A DNA stretch of 19,704 nucleotides, taken from positions 1 through 19,704 of the forward strand of contig JSYX01000621.1 of the NCBI GenBank assembly GCA_000787465.1, given 5' to 3'. Each line of letters begins with the position of its first letter. Within the stretch, counting starts at the first letter, position 1. The stretch is from Thermomucor indicae-seudaticae (lineage: Eukaryota > Mucoromycota > Mucoromycetes > Mucorales > Lichtheimiaceae). The notes under the pieces are model-generated. The model was not told where the DNA came from. It searched no databases and worked only from the letters and a program-made list of their open reading frames with translations. The translations under genes and the position numbers were made by a program. Below are positions 1-8,761 of this stretch, piece after piece.

Positions 1-87
1 CGAAAGGTATCTTGGCAGGGAGCAGGGATAAGTTAAGCCGTTGTATCTTGGCCAGATGGGTCTTGATTGCATATGCCACCAGCAAGT

Positions 88-160
88 GCCTTCTTGGCTC
101 AGTTGGCAGAGCGTCGGTCTTGTAAACCGAAGGTCGCCAGTTCGATTCTGGCAGGAGGCA
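88..160 (+). tRNA. tRNA-Thr (anticodon UGU)
   Basis: This is a complete 73-nt cloverleaf without an intron. The 7-bp acceptor stem pairs 88-94 with 153-159 (one G-T pair) and A160 is the discriminator base. The anticodon stem TCGGT/ACCGA encloses the loop CTTGTAA, with anticodon TGT at 121-123, which reads ACA (and wobble) threonine codons. The internal promoter boxes are intact: an A box TGGCTCAGTTGG near the D arm and a B box AGTTCGATTCT in the T arm. The 3' CCA is not encoded, as expected for a eukaryotic nuclear tRNA. T runs directly downstream serve as Pol III terminators. Confidence 0.96.
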
Positions 161-165
161 TTCAC

Positions 166-178
166 TTTTCCATTTTTT
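166..178 (+). terminator. Pol III terminator of tRNA-Thr(UGU)
   Basis: A T4 run (166-169) and a T6 run (173-178) begin 6 nt after the tRNA 3' end. This is the usual oligo-T stop signal for RNA polymerase III, with the longer run as back-up. Confidence 0.8.
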
Positions 179-265
179 GTCTGTAGTGCGTCTCTGCTGT
201 CGTTGTCGTGGAGTGCAACAATAGGCAACGAACGACCACGGAGTATCACGTAGTATTATTAATAA

Positions 266-353
266 GGATCACGAAGGAACCATGAAGAATAGACAAACGG
301 GAAGGCGTCTTTTATTCTATGTACGCGGGCCACTATTTGTACCTTTTTCTAAT
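266..353 (+). repeat. Diverged repeat-like segment, copy 1
   Basis: It opens with GGATCACGAAG (266-276), has TTTATTCTAT at 311-320 and ends in a T-rich CTAA tail. The same order of motifs recurs at 573-646 with gaps, at very roughly 60% identity by eye. It could be a relic of a retroelement LTR or another dispersed repeat beside the tRNA gene. No terminal repeats, target duplication or coding remnant was seen. Confidence 0.3.
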
Positions 354-572
354 ACTAAAAATACATGATGAATTGCTGCGCGCCACAATAACGAGTTTGC
401 TAAGCCTTGTGTTTGTCAGAAGCAGGCTGTGCCGCAGCCAAAAGTGAATGCGTCAGTCTGACTGGCTGTGCGAAAGGCTGACTACGACACTGCAAGTGTC
501 GTCGTCTGGGTCACGAAGTAGATCACAAAGCAGAGAACGACAACTTGTCACTAAGAACCAGGAAGTAGTAGA

Positions 573-646
573 GGATCACGAAGAATGGGCAGTTCGCCAA
601 TGAGCTTTATTCTATACAGCTTGACCAATATTTATATCTTTGCTAA
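573..646 (+). repeat. Diverged repeat-like segment, copy 2
   Basis: It shares the opening GGATCACGA, the central TTTATTCTAT (606-615) and a related downstream part (CCAATATTTATATC here, CCACTATTTGTACC in copy 1) with the segment at 266-353. It is about 12 nt shorter after the first block. The nature of the element is unknown. Confidence 0.3.
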
Positions 647-1348
647 GTCTAACAGCACAACGGAGATAATAATAAAAAGGATATCTATGATGCAACTGTT
701 AAGCGGTGTCTGCTGCGCAGCGTAACAAGGACTTCTTGTAAAGGTATTCCATTTTCAGGTGAAGGCCGAAGAGAGTATAATTTAGCCGAATAACCTAACT
801 GGTCCGTGCTTTCGTCTACGACACAGGACATTCCGAAGTCATATGTATGAGTTCACTGAAGAATAACGCAATTCCCAGTAGCTTTCAGTTGGACAGACAG
901 CCGCATTAACCTTCATCCTAATTTAACAAGTCATTTCTGAATTTTCCGAAGATACGCTGTTTATGCTGTTTTGTTGCAAAATGCATAAGTCTAAAGGGGG
1001 ACGCAGCAGCTTCCACATATGATATGCGTTGAAGTTCAATATATCCATATGCAAACGAAGACCTTATTAAAATTCTTGATGTGCTCGGACATGGACATCG
1101 ACGGAAACCGCGTTGATCCCATCTCCAATCGTTCGTTGCTAGTTCTGTGTACGAACATACTGTAAAGCTAAAACAAACTCGTTTCTGCTTTTGATATATA
1201 AAATTGCCGTTATTTTTAAAGAGATACGGTATAAATCTTCTCTTTCAGCGTATTGACGGAATGACGTGCATTGTATCTGATGCATAACGCATGGCAGATA
1301 TATAAATCAGCGAAGATTGCCTGCCACGTTTCTCATTTACGAACATAC

Positions 1349-1675
1349 ATGCATAGTGCACTTCTTCTGGCTATCCTTGCTTGCTTTGCCACTTTCGAGG
1401 TTCACGGAGCTGTCTTACCTCGCGTAACGGACACTGTATCCTCTGTCTTTAAAGCGGTCAATTTGAGCTCGTCAGGTTCCCCGAGTACAGGGCTGGTATG
1501 GCATGTCGTTGTCCTGTGGTTCTCTATAGTTTCTGAACAGTTTCGGTATAGTGCTATCTCATTTGTTACAGTGAGAGACCAGAATGCTCCGGACAAGGTT
1601 ACCCAGTACAGAGCGGTGATTGCTGGACTTGCTGTGTTAGACATTTTGGCGCCTGACGATTACATGCCGATGTGA
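1349..1675 (+). CDS. Possible small secreted protein (hypothetical)
   Basis: I do not recognise this protein. Starting at the ATG at 1349 it would be 108 aa. The first 20 residues look like a classic signal peptide: a short N-region, a hydrophobic core LLLAILACFATF and a small-residue end VHGA. The mature part has no cysteines, contains a Ser-rich stretch (NLSSSGSPSTG) and a second hydrophobic stretch near VWHVVVLWF. An in-frame ATG at 1280 would add 23 residues and hide the signal peptide. A possible intron (GTATGG at 1496 to TTACAG at 1571) would end the protein just after GSPSTGL. TATA-like sequence lies about 120-150 bp upstream. It may be a real small secreted protein, a first exon of something larger, or chance. 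Confidence 0.25.
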   Translation: MHSALLLAILACFATFEVHGAVLPRVTDTVSSVFKAVNLSSSGSPSTGLVWHVVVLWFSIVSEQFRYSAISFVTVRDQNAPDKVTQYRAVIAGLAVLDILAPDDYMPM

Positions 1676-2953
1676 GATTTACACAGTATCCATAAACCGG
1701 ACGGTTGAGCAAATGCTTGATATGAGGGTCCCGTAGTTGCATTCATGTCATTATAAGCATCTTTTGTAATATGAACAGCAAGGTGCGGCGCATTCAGAGC
1801 CTTGAACCATAACGTAACGTAAAAGTGAAACTTGAACGCAACGCGCCTTTATTAGAATTCAAGGACACATTTTTGGGCCTTACAAACAAATACGAAATCG
1901 ATTGGAGCTTGTGCGATATGTTTACTACCGATAATACGTACAACAAAAGAAATATACATGATCACAATCATATATGTAGTAAGGTGTAAAATTACCGTTA
2001 CCATGGTAGCTAACTTATTTATTGTGTGCTTCAGCAAGCTAAGAATATCGAGGACCTAGTTGGGACGCTTCATCTTTATTATGTTCTCTACCAGCGTTTC
2101 ATCTGAACTGCAGCATTTTTTGCAATATATTCTTTTGATAAGACGATAAATCTCTAAGAGACCAATGCTCATAAGCAGTGTAACGTTAAGGCTATATGCG
2201 AGGTCCTAGAAAAAATAATAACACATTCATTTAAAATAGCATAACCTTGGAAATCGTTTGTCATCTACGGAGCAATGAACTCAATTTCCTGGCGCTTCTG
2301 ACGCTGGTTACCAACAAGATCATGGTAGTACATCCTTTTTGATCTGCAATCATTAAGTGCGGTCTGATGCAACACCACAAATCCGATGAAACTTAGTACA
2401 GCTAACTTGCACCTAATATCATTTCGCCTTTGTTCTATCCTAGTCCCAAATGCTGCGTTTTACCCGAGCGCGCAAGAGTTGCAACCTTTTGAATAACGGC
2501 CAAACGTAAGTGGATCTTCATGTACCATGTTTTGAGCCTGTTTTGTTTTATAGTTTGGCATTTACCGAACATTGCTCCCGTGTATCCGGAGGTTTCTTTT
2601 TGTTCCCTGTTTTCTCACGTTTCCTGATCAGCGTGTAACCACAACTAGCAGTCTTGCATTCCGTCTTTTGGAAAAATCTATTCCCGTAAAGACCATCAAT
2701 ATCCATGGCAGAAAGAGAAGGGTGGAGGTTCTACGATTGGAATCTATGTATGAACAGTCTGTGGACCTGAAGCAAGTTTTTCTCTTTTTCTCTAGTCTTT
2801 CACTGTGAGGATTACGGTAGTTAGCCCCCTTCCCCAGTTTTTCGATCCGACTGTCGGGATATTGATAAAGTGGCCAGAACGAAGTAAAAAATAATTTTCT
2901 GATCCGGTAATCTTCCAACGTCCTTTCTTTTGTTTCTCTTCTATTCCACTTGA
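1676..2953. other. Gene-free stretch, upstream region of the transporter gene
   Basis: The sequence is AT-rich, with no ORF of convincing protein character and no RNA gene found. The last part (about 2915-2953) is pyrimidine-rich just before the transporter ATG, as is common in fungal promoters and 5' leaders. The open frames at 2572-2808 (+) and 2628-3086 (-) look like chance or antisense frames. Confidence 0.5.
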
Positions 2954-5111
2954 ATGGAGCATCAAGAGTCAGCAGCACCTTGTAGTCTGTCGTCACGTAG
3001 CGCCGACTATTCTGATGCCGCCGCCGCCGCCGCACGAGACGAAGAACGAGGAAAATCAATGAATGATCGACTATCCGAGAGCTCAACGTTGAATCGAGAG
3101 TCGATTATAAGCGAGAAGAAGACCAAAAACCAGGCGACACAGAGGAGTAACTGGTTCAAGTACCTCATAGGAGACATTTATGCTTCCGATGACCCCCGCG
3201 ACTTATCGGAAAGTCGCAAGAATATTATCGTGTTTATCGTTGCATTGGGAGGAGTCAGCGGACCACTCGGTAGTATGATCTATATGCCAGGCTTGTTGAG
3301 CGTAGCGCGAGATCTGAAAACGAGCATTTCGGCTGTGAATGGAAGTGTGGCAGCATTTGTGGTCTTTATGGGTGTCGCAGTAAGTGCACTCTTAATACTT
3401 GACTCTCCTTCTATCACTCATTTTATCTGCCAAGCCTTTGATTTGGGCAAGCTTCAGTGATCAATATGGTCGGAAACGGATGTACCTCCTTAGTAATCTT
3501 CTGAGCTTGCTGGCTTCACTTATTTGCGCTTTTTCCACGAATATTGGGATGCTGATTGTGTTTCGAGCGTTCCAATCTTGTGGCGCAAATGCGGGATTGA
3601 CTCTAGGTAGCGAGGATTTCCATTAAAATTCGAAACTAGGAGTGCTGAGGAAAAATTTCTATTTACCACAGGCGCTGGTGTTATTGCTGATACTATACCT
3701 GTGGAAAATCGGGGCAATGCATATGGATTCTTTTATATCGGTCCTCTTGTAGGGCCTGTGATTGGTAATCGTTTCTCCAAACACAGACGGATACCAGTAA
3801 CACTAATGAACGTTTATTGTTTCATCTTGACATAGGACCAATTGTTGGAGGTACTTCCCGCGGATAAAAAGATGTCTTGTTAAGATACTAAACTCCCTTA
3901 CTGAAAAGGTTTCCTATGCCAATACCTTGGCTGGCAATCCACATTCTTTTTTCAAGCGATCCTCAGTAGGTCTTCCAGACCCTCGTTTCATATGTCTATA
4001 CGGTAACCTATTGTTATAGGTGGTGTTTTGTTCATACTTACGAGTGTAATGCTTCCTGAGACCCTTCGAAAGCACAAATCGTCCCAGCCTTCGTCCCAGT
4101 TGGGCATCTTGCAGACTTTGCGCCGCGACTTTGCACCCATGTTTCTTATGTTGCGTGATCGAACTGTTGTTACTATCACAGCCTATAATGCAGTCATTTT
4201 TGCCAGTCTTTATTTTCTGGTAATGGCTCTTCCTAGCTTGTTTCTTGTCTGTCTAGTTGGCTGAACAAGTTTTCGGCAGAATCCCACAATTACAAGTACT
4301 TTCCAGTCACTTTATGGCTACAACGAGTGGCAAGTGGGACTTTGCTATTTTCCCCTCGGCGTAGGCTTGATGATCGGCTCTATTGTCAGTGGACGACACT
4401 CTGATTACGTGTTGCAACAACTCAAAGATCGAAAAGAAGGGCAGACAATCCTGGAAATGCGACTTAAAGCAGCCATTCCCTCATTTTTTCTTATTCCCGC
4501 AGGTTACCTTATTTATGGTTGGACTACACAGAAGGCAATCGCGGTATACGCACCCTTGATAGGCCTGTTTGTTTGTAGGTATACACGCTCGACTTGTCTA
4601 CGACCGGTCGGTCTGATAATATCGCTGCCTTCTCTGGTAGACGCATTGGGCCAGATGTCGGCATTCACGCCTACCTCGGTATATCTTGTTGATTCGAAGC
4701 CTGGTAAGCCTATTATAGACTCGGAATTCGCAAGTTTATTACTTACTTGGAGGATAACCAGGTTCCTCAGCCACAGCGGTTGGTGTAAGCAATTGTTTTC
4801 GATCCATTGTCGGTGCCATCACAAGTATATTCTCGTCAAATGCTGTGGATGGCTTAGGTCCTGGTATATTGTTCACGATATTGGCGGCTATCAATGTGGC
4901 AAACGCACTCTTTGTGATTTTATGCATCGTTTTTGGAGAAAAATGGCGCACCAGTTTTGAGACTAAAGTGCAGAAGCAAAAGCAGATCTCTAAAGACATC
5001 GGCAACCTGAAGACTTTGCAACTGGCCGACCAGAGACCAGATTTGACTGACCAAGAGCACATGGGAGAAGTTCAACTCGCCAGAATCACATCCAAACATA
5101 GCGCCGTCTAA
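2954..5111 (+). CDS. DHA1-family MFS transporter (drug/solute:H+ antiporter-like)
   Basis: Exons are 2954-3379, 3435-3606, 3672-3764, 3836-3850, 3909-3965, 4020-4219, 4280-4574, 4641-4703 and 4762-5111. Together they give 556 aa in one continuous frame. The protein has a hydrophilic, Ser-rich N-terminal tail of about 88 residues with a six-Ala run, then about 12 membrane segments split by a cytoplasmic loop after LPETLRK. Family hallmarks are the motif A-like FSDQYGRKR (about 149-157), the loop GAGVIADTIPVENRG and motif C, GPLVGPVIGGPIVGG (223-236), which marks the antiporter (drug:H+) side of the superfamily. Later segments include NPTITSTFQSLYGYNEWQVG and ALGQMSAFTPTSVYLVDSKPG. The likely role is proton-coupled efflux of drugs, polyamines or organic ions at the plasma or vacuolar membrane. 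The substrate cannot be read from sequence. Four of the eight introns lie within about 410 bp, and one exon is only 15 nt. Confidence 0.9.
3017..3034 (+). repeat. GCC trinucleotide microsatellite (poly-Ala) in the transporter N-terminus
   Basis: Five GCC units plus GCA encode residues 22-27 (six alanines) in the cytoplasmic tail of the MFS transporter. The tract is in frame, so repeat-length changes would alter only alanine number. Confidence 0.85.
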
Positions 5112-5290
5112 AGGAAGTCATATATTCCTGTTCTTTTTCACTGCATATTTTTAACATTGTTTACATCATTATTATCTTGCATTCGTGTTTTCCGCATATT
5201 CTCTTTCGTCCTCCAGACGGTCGATTCCATAATATGACTTTTCTTCTTTGTCTTCTGTTGTGGTGCCCGAAAATGTACCGTCCTAACCAT

Positions 5291-6760
5291 CTACGATTCG
5301 AGATCAACTATCTGCGGGGCATCCTCACCCTCTTCCTCTTCTTCGTCATCTCTGGTAGGGATATCCCACTGAAATCGTTTCTTTAGGAACTTCTTCAATT
5401 TCTCGTATTTTTCAGTCAATGCTGGATCCACACCAGCAATGTTTTTGCCCAGGTTCTAAAAGAAAAAGTCAGGATACAAAGAGCTTGGCACAGTAGAGCA
5501 TATTCCGAAGCATACCGCGAGCATAACAGCCACAAAGTTGCCTTCCAACAGGATATCTCTGAAGAAATCATCTGGACATTCATCAAGCTGCTTCTGCAAA
5601 ACGTCTGCATTATTGTGAGCACCTCCACCAATACTCCAGATAAATACTTTGCAGACTCACCGATAAAGTCGATGAACATAGACGGTTGCTTTCGTACAAG
5701 TTCCTGACATGAGCAAAATAAATGGACAAATTGTTTCCATTGGTTGAATCCAGAAAAGTTCTGTGCCATCAGCAAGCAAACAAAAGCCAGTTGCATTTCT
5801 CCGAGCATGTGCTTATGATCTAGCACAAAGAGATGCTAAGGTTAAAGAATGTCTCTCTGAGTAGCAAAAGTCAGATAAAGTGGCTACTCACTGTTGTGAT
5901 AAATTCGACGAAGTAAGTCTTGAGCCAGCCATGACTTATCCAAACTCCATCGCGTCACCTCTTCGCCTGTCGCGCCTTTCGGAAACGACTGTCGGATATC
6001 AAATGGTGTAAATTCCATTCCCTCTTCTTTTTCAATATTTCGTCCCATCTTTTTATCCTTGAAAGACAATACATCTTGTTCTTCTGCCGTCTTGCTAGGC
6101 AAATGCGACACTTTGCCGTTATTGGGAAGCACTCGACGAACAAGCCCGGGGTATATGTAATCTGTAAGTCGTTGCCAGCGCTGGTAATAGGTCGGTGGAA
6201 CCAAGGGATATGCACCCATGTTGCGATCAAAGTCGCGAATATCTGCAAAGAACGTTGGCGCCCTCCGTGTTAATAACGATTCACGTTTTTGTGAATATTT
6301 AGTTTTTTCACCTACTGATTCGATACCGTTCTACTTGATCTGGGTCGAGCTCGGTTTCATCACGTAGATCTTCAGTCTGCGGGTTCCATTCCCGCACGAC
6401 TACCTAAGGATCGATGGAGTGTGTGAATGAACTTGCCATTGTCAGGACTGCATTGTCAATAGCAGTTACCTCTTTCGATTCAAAGTATCGAAAAAATCCT
6501 GTGCGTATACCTTGAATGCCTTCCTTACTTGTCACTCTGTATAACAGCTACTGTGAGCTTGAGATCTTTCGAATTTGCAGACATGGCACATACGAGTAGT
6601 AAACAAAATGAAGACCAGGTGGAATGAGTTTCACGCCTTTGAATAACGGTCCAATAGTCCATGCGTTGTAATCAATTCCAAACTCAAGATTCGGTGGTGC
6701 TTCTAGGAAAAGCAAGAAAGCTCCTTTCTCGAAAAGAGCATTGGCAGTTTCCTGATCCAT
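5291..6760 (-). CDS. AAR2: AAR2, U5 snRNP assembly factor
   Basis: Exons in transcript order are 6760-6594, 6536-6470, 6403-6316, 6242-5892, 5819-5661, 5604-5516 and 5455-5291. They give 361 aa, close to the family's usual 355-385. AAR2 binds Prp8 in the cytoplasm, keeps Brr2 off during U5 snRNP maturation, and is released after nuclear import. The N-terminal beta domain shows the family signature: FGIDYNAW (27-34) and GVKLIPPGLHFVYYS (42-56), followed by GIRTGFFRYFESKE. The helical C-terminal domain contains LGEMQLAFVCLLMAQNFSGF and QWKQFVHLFCSCQEL. The C-terminus is acidic (a run of Asp/Glu near DDEEEEEGED). The start ATG at 6760 puts MDQETANALFEKGA at the expected position. Its 3' end faces the MFS gene, 179 bp away, and a tRNA gene lies 66 bp upstream. 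Confidence 0.93.
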
Positions 6761-6817
6761 AGCAGATTCTTGGAAAAAAGGAAAGGACAAAGCACAATGC
6801 GAACTGCTTTATGCAGG

Positions 6818-6823
6818 AAAAAA
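6818..6823 (-). terminator. Pol III terminator of tRNA-Thr(CGU)
   Basis: There is a T6 run on the minus strand, 3 nt past the tRNA 3' end. This is a standard Pol III stop. It lies about 58 nt upstream of the AAR2 start codon. Confidence 0.8.
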
Positions 6824-6826
6824 TAA

Positions 6827-6898
6827 TGCCTACAGTGTGAATCGAACACACGATCTTCGCTTTACGAGAGCGACGCTATGCCCCTAAGCCATGCAGGC
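6827..6898 (-). tRNA. tRNA-Thr (anticodon CGU)
   Basis: This is a complete 72-nt cloverleaf on the minus strand without an intron. The acceptor stem GCCTGCA pairs with TGTAGGC, followed by discriminator A (6827). The anticodon stem TCGCT/AGCGA encloses the loop CTCGTAA, with anticodon CGT (plus-strand 6864-6866), which reads ACG. The T arm carries the B box TGTTCGATTCA. It lies between the divergent AAR2 (-) and F-box (+) genes, in the same direction as AAR2. Confidence 0.95.
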
Positions 6899-7164
6899 CT
6901 GTCAATTTTGACACCTAGAAAGTTTACAGATAGAACAATGAAGCGGAGATTGAAAACACCTAACTCCACGATCCGGGCGGAGATGGTGCAACGGTTACTG
7001 GAGACGGTATGATTTTGACACGCACAACACCAAAGAGGCTTAACTGCTGTATCCATTATCAAATTTGGTTTAACACGGGGGGCTGTGAAGCCTCATATGG
7101 TCGAGCTCTTCCGTACTTCTACTGTGACTTTCGCTTTTGCGACATTCCACTGCTGCGGATTCTG

Positions 7165-8623
7165 ATGACAGAGACTGATCAGATATTCAACAAGAAACTT
7201 CCAACCGAAATCGTGGAAAATATATTCGATCAAATGGATGCCAAAGAGCTCACGCGCTGCTTCACTGTATGTAGAGCTTGGCATCGATTTCTGATTGGCA
7301 CTCCTTGGCTTTGGCGTGATCTCGATTTAAAATCGCCATGGCGCAGGCATGGACCTGCCCCGGAGTCCATAATGCACGCGATTCCCACGTTATTGGAGCG
7401 GGCTGGCAGCCACTTGCGGACGCTCCAGCTTGATTACCACATCTGTTACTGGTTTCTGGACAACGTGGTGGATCTTCTGCTTGAGAAACAATGCAGGAAT
7501 GTCGAGCGCTTTGGTAAAAGTCTAATGTTTGTTCGCATATCTGAAGGGGTTAACGTCCAAATCGTCAGTGTTCGACAGTTCTGGTACACCCTATGGTTTT
7601 CCTAAGATATTTCAGGCGATGGAAAATTTGGCACCGTTATACAGTTTGACGCAGCTGACAATGAGCCTCCGAGGATACAGTCTAAGTCAAGTTATCAATG
7701 GACTTCTTGTATTCTTTCCAAACCTGAAATACCTCGATCTCTCTGATTCAGCAATCGTGGACGATGGCCCGGATGATCCTAGCCAAGCAATCCTGAGGGC
7801 CTCACAGGTCGAAGAACTCAGATTATGTCGCATCCACGATAGCACTTCTCGCATATTTGCTAGCATCATCGGTTCCTGTCCAAAACTGCGATCGCTGTGT
7901 TGTAGTAGGACATCACCGGCCTACGAGGTTACGCAGCATGTGAACCAATACTGCCAAGAGCTGGATCGATTCCTGATCGGCTACCAAATGATAGACGACA
8001 CGGCTTTCACTGCTTATCCAATTTTGATCCCTATGCGTTCTATGGCACTGTGCCGTGCTTCAGGCCCCGCCGTCGTATCCGCGCTCATGGAGGGCCCATG
8101 CGCTACTCTTGAAGAGCTTGTTTTATCTCGAGTTGATCTCGCTGATATCGACATAGAACGCCTGACCAAGGTCTCAACATGTACTATTACACCGCCTTGG
8201 CAATGTTTGCGACGGCTTGTACTAGATGATGCTCAAAACGTGGCAAGGGAAGATCTTTTTGCACTCTTGGATACGTGTGCACATTTGGAAGAGCTCGTGA
8301 TTAGGGCAAAATGGAGAATCCGTATACATCGGGATCAACATGGAGTCTTTTTACCGAGACTTGGTCATATCGTTGTAGATGATGATCTGCTCGAACGATT
8401 GGGTGATTATGGGTTGCTGAATAGCTTCACCTGGAGACAAAACGGACAGTTTACTGCTACCGGAGTCGAACGGTTTATTGCACGTCGGCAAGCAATTACA
8501 GGGCAAAAAGTGCATGCAACAATACAAGAACAGGCGGAATGCAACTATCTACAAGTTGAGACACATAGCACAAAAGCTAAGATTGTACCATTAGAGACAA
8601 TATTTCAATCAGCGTTTGATTGA
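7165..8623 (+). CDS. F-box protein, probably LRR-type
   Basis: Exons are 7165-7513 and 7569-8623, giving 467 aa. Residues about 12-56 form an F-box, with LPTEIVENIFDQMDAKEL at the start and CRAWHRFLIGTPWLWRDLDL at the end. This is the Skp1-binding module of SCF ubiquitin ligases. The rest is built of irregular leucine-rich repeat-like units (FPNLKYLDLSDS, SQVEELRLCRI, CPKLRSLCC, CATLEELVLSRV, CAHLEELVIRA), the usual substrate-recognition scaffold. The ATG at 7165 was chosen because it places the F-box near the N-terminus. The single intron has donor GTAAAA. Its acceptor (7568) was chosen because it is the only nearby AG that keeps frame, with a TTAAC branch-like site 15 nt before it. The substrate and biological role are unknown. 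Confidence 0.85.
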
Positions 8624-8683
8624 TGCAAGCAAAAGTGCGAAAATTTGGACGTGTACTTGTGATTGATAAACAGCAAATGGATG

Positions 8684-8689
8684 AATAAA
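8684..8689 (+). promoter_or_regulatory. Poly(A) signal AATAAA of the F-box gene
   Basis: A canonical AATAAA lies 61 nt after the F-box gene stop codon, in the 138-bp gap before the convergent PKA gene. It is consistent with 3'-end formation there. Confidence 0.5.
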
Positions 8690-8761
8690 TATAGAAAATG
8701 CGGAAAAAGGGTGAACTGTACAAAATGCGTGTATGTTAAAAGGGAGCTGGTGATAGGTGAC

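Larger units (their letters stand above)
179..1270. other. Gene-free stretch with possible repeat relics
   Basis: No ORF with recognisable protein character was found on either strand. Two related but diverged segments occur here (266-353 and 573-646). A short hairpin with 8-bp arms and a GCA loop lies at 484-502. TATA-like strings occur near 1194-1201 and 1230 and could serve the small ORF that follows. Otherwise I see nothing interpretable. Confidence 0.5.

Noticed and set aside
484..502. Hairpin with 8-bp arms and GCA loop
   Set aside because: No T-run, conserved RNA fold or gene context supports a function. A short inverted repeat of this size is expected by chance in a window this long.
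2572..2808. 78-codon plus-strand ORF before the transporter
   Set aside because: No ATG-supported family signal. It lies in the likely leader or promoter and overlaps no conserved motif.
2628..3086. 152-codon frame on the minus strand
   Set aside because: It is antisense to the 5' end of the MFS gene, and the composition is Arg-rich with no family likeness. The plus-strand MFS exon explains the openness.
2954..5111. Transporter read as a broken pseudogene because of many in-frame stops
   Set aside because: All stops fall in 54-71 nt GT-AG introns. Splicing restores an unbroken 556-codon frame with intact family motifs.
6373..6395. tRNA B-box-like string GGTTCCATTCCC
   Set aside because: It lies inside AAR2 exon 3, with no cloverleaf around it.
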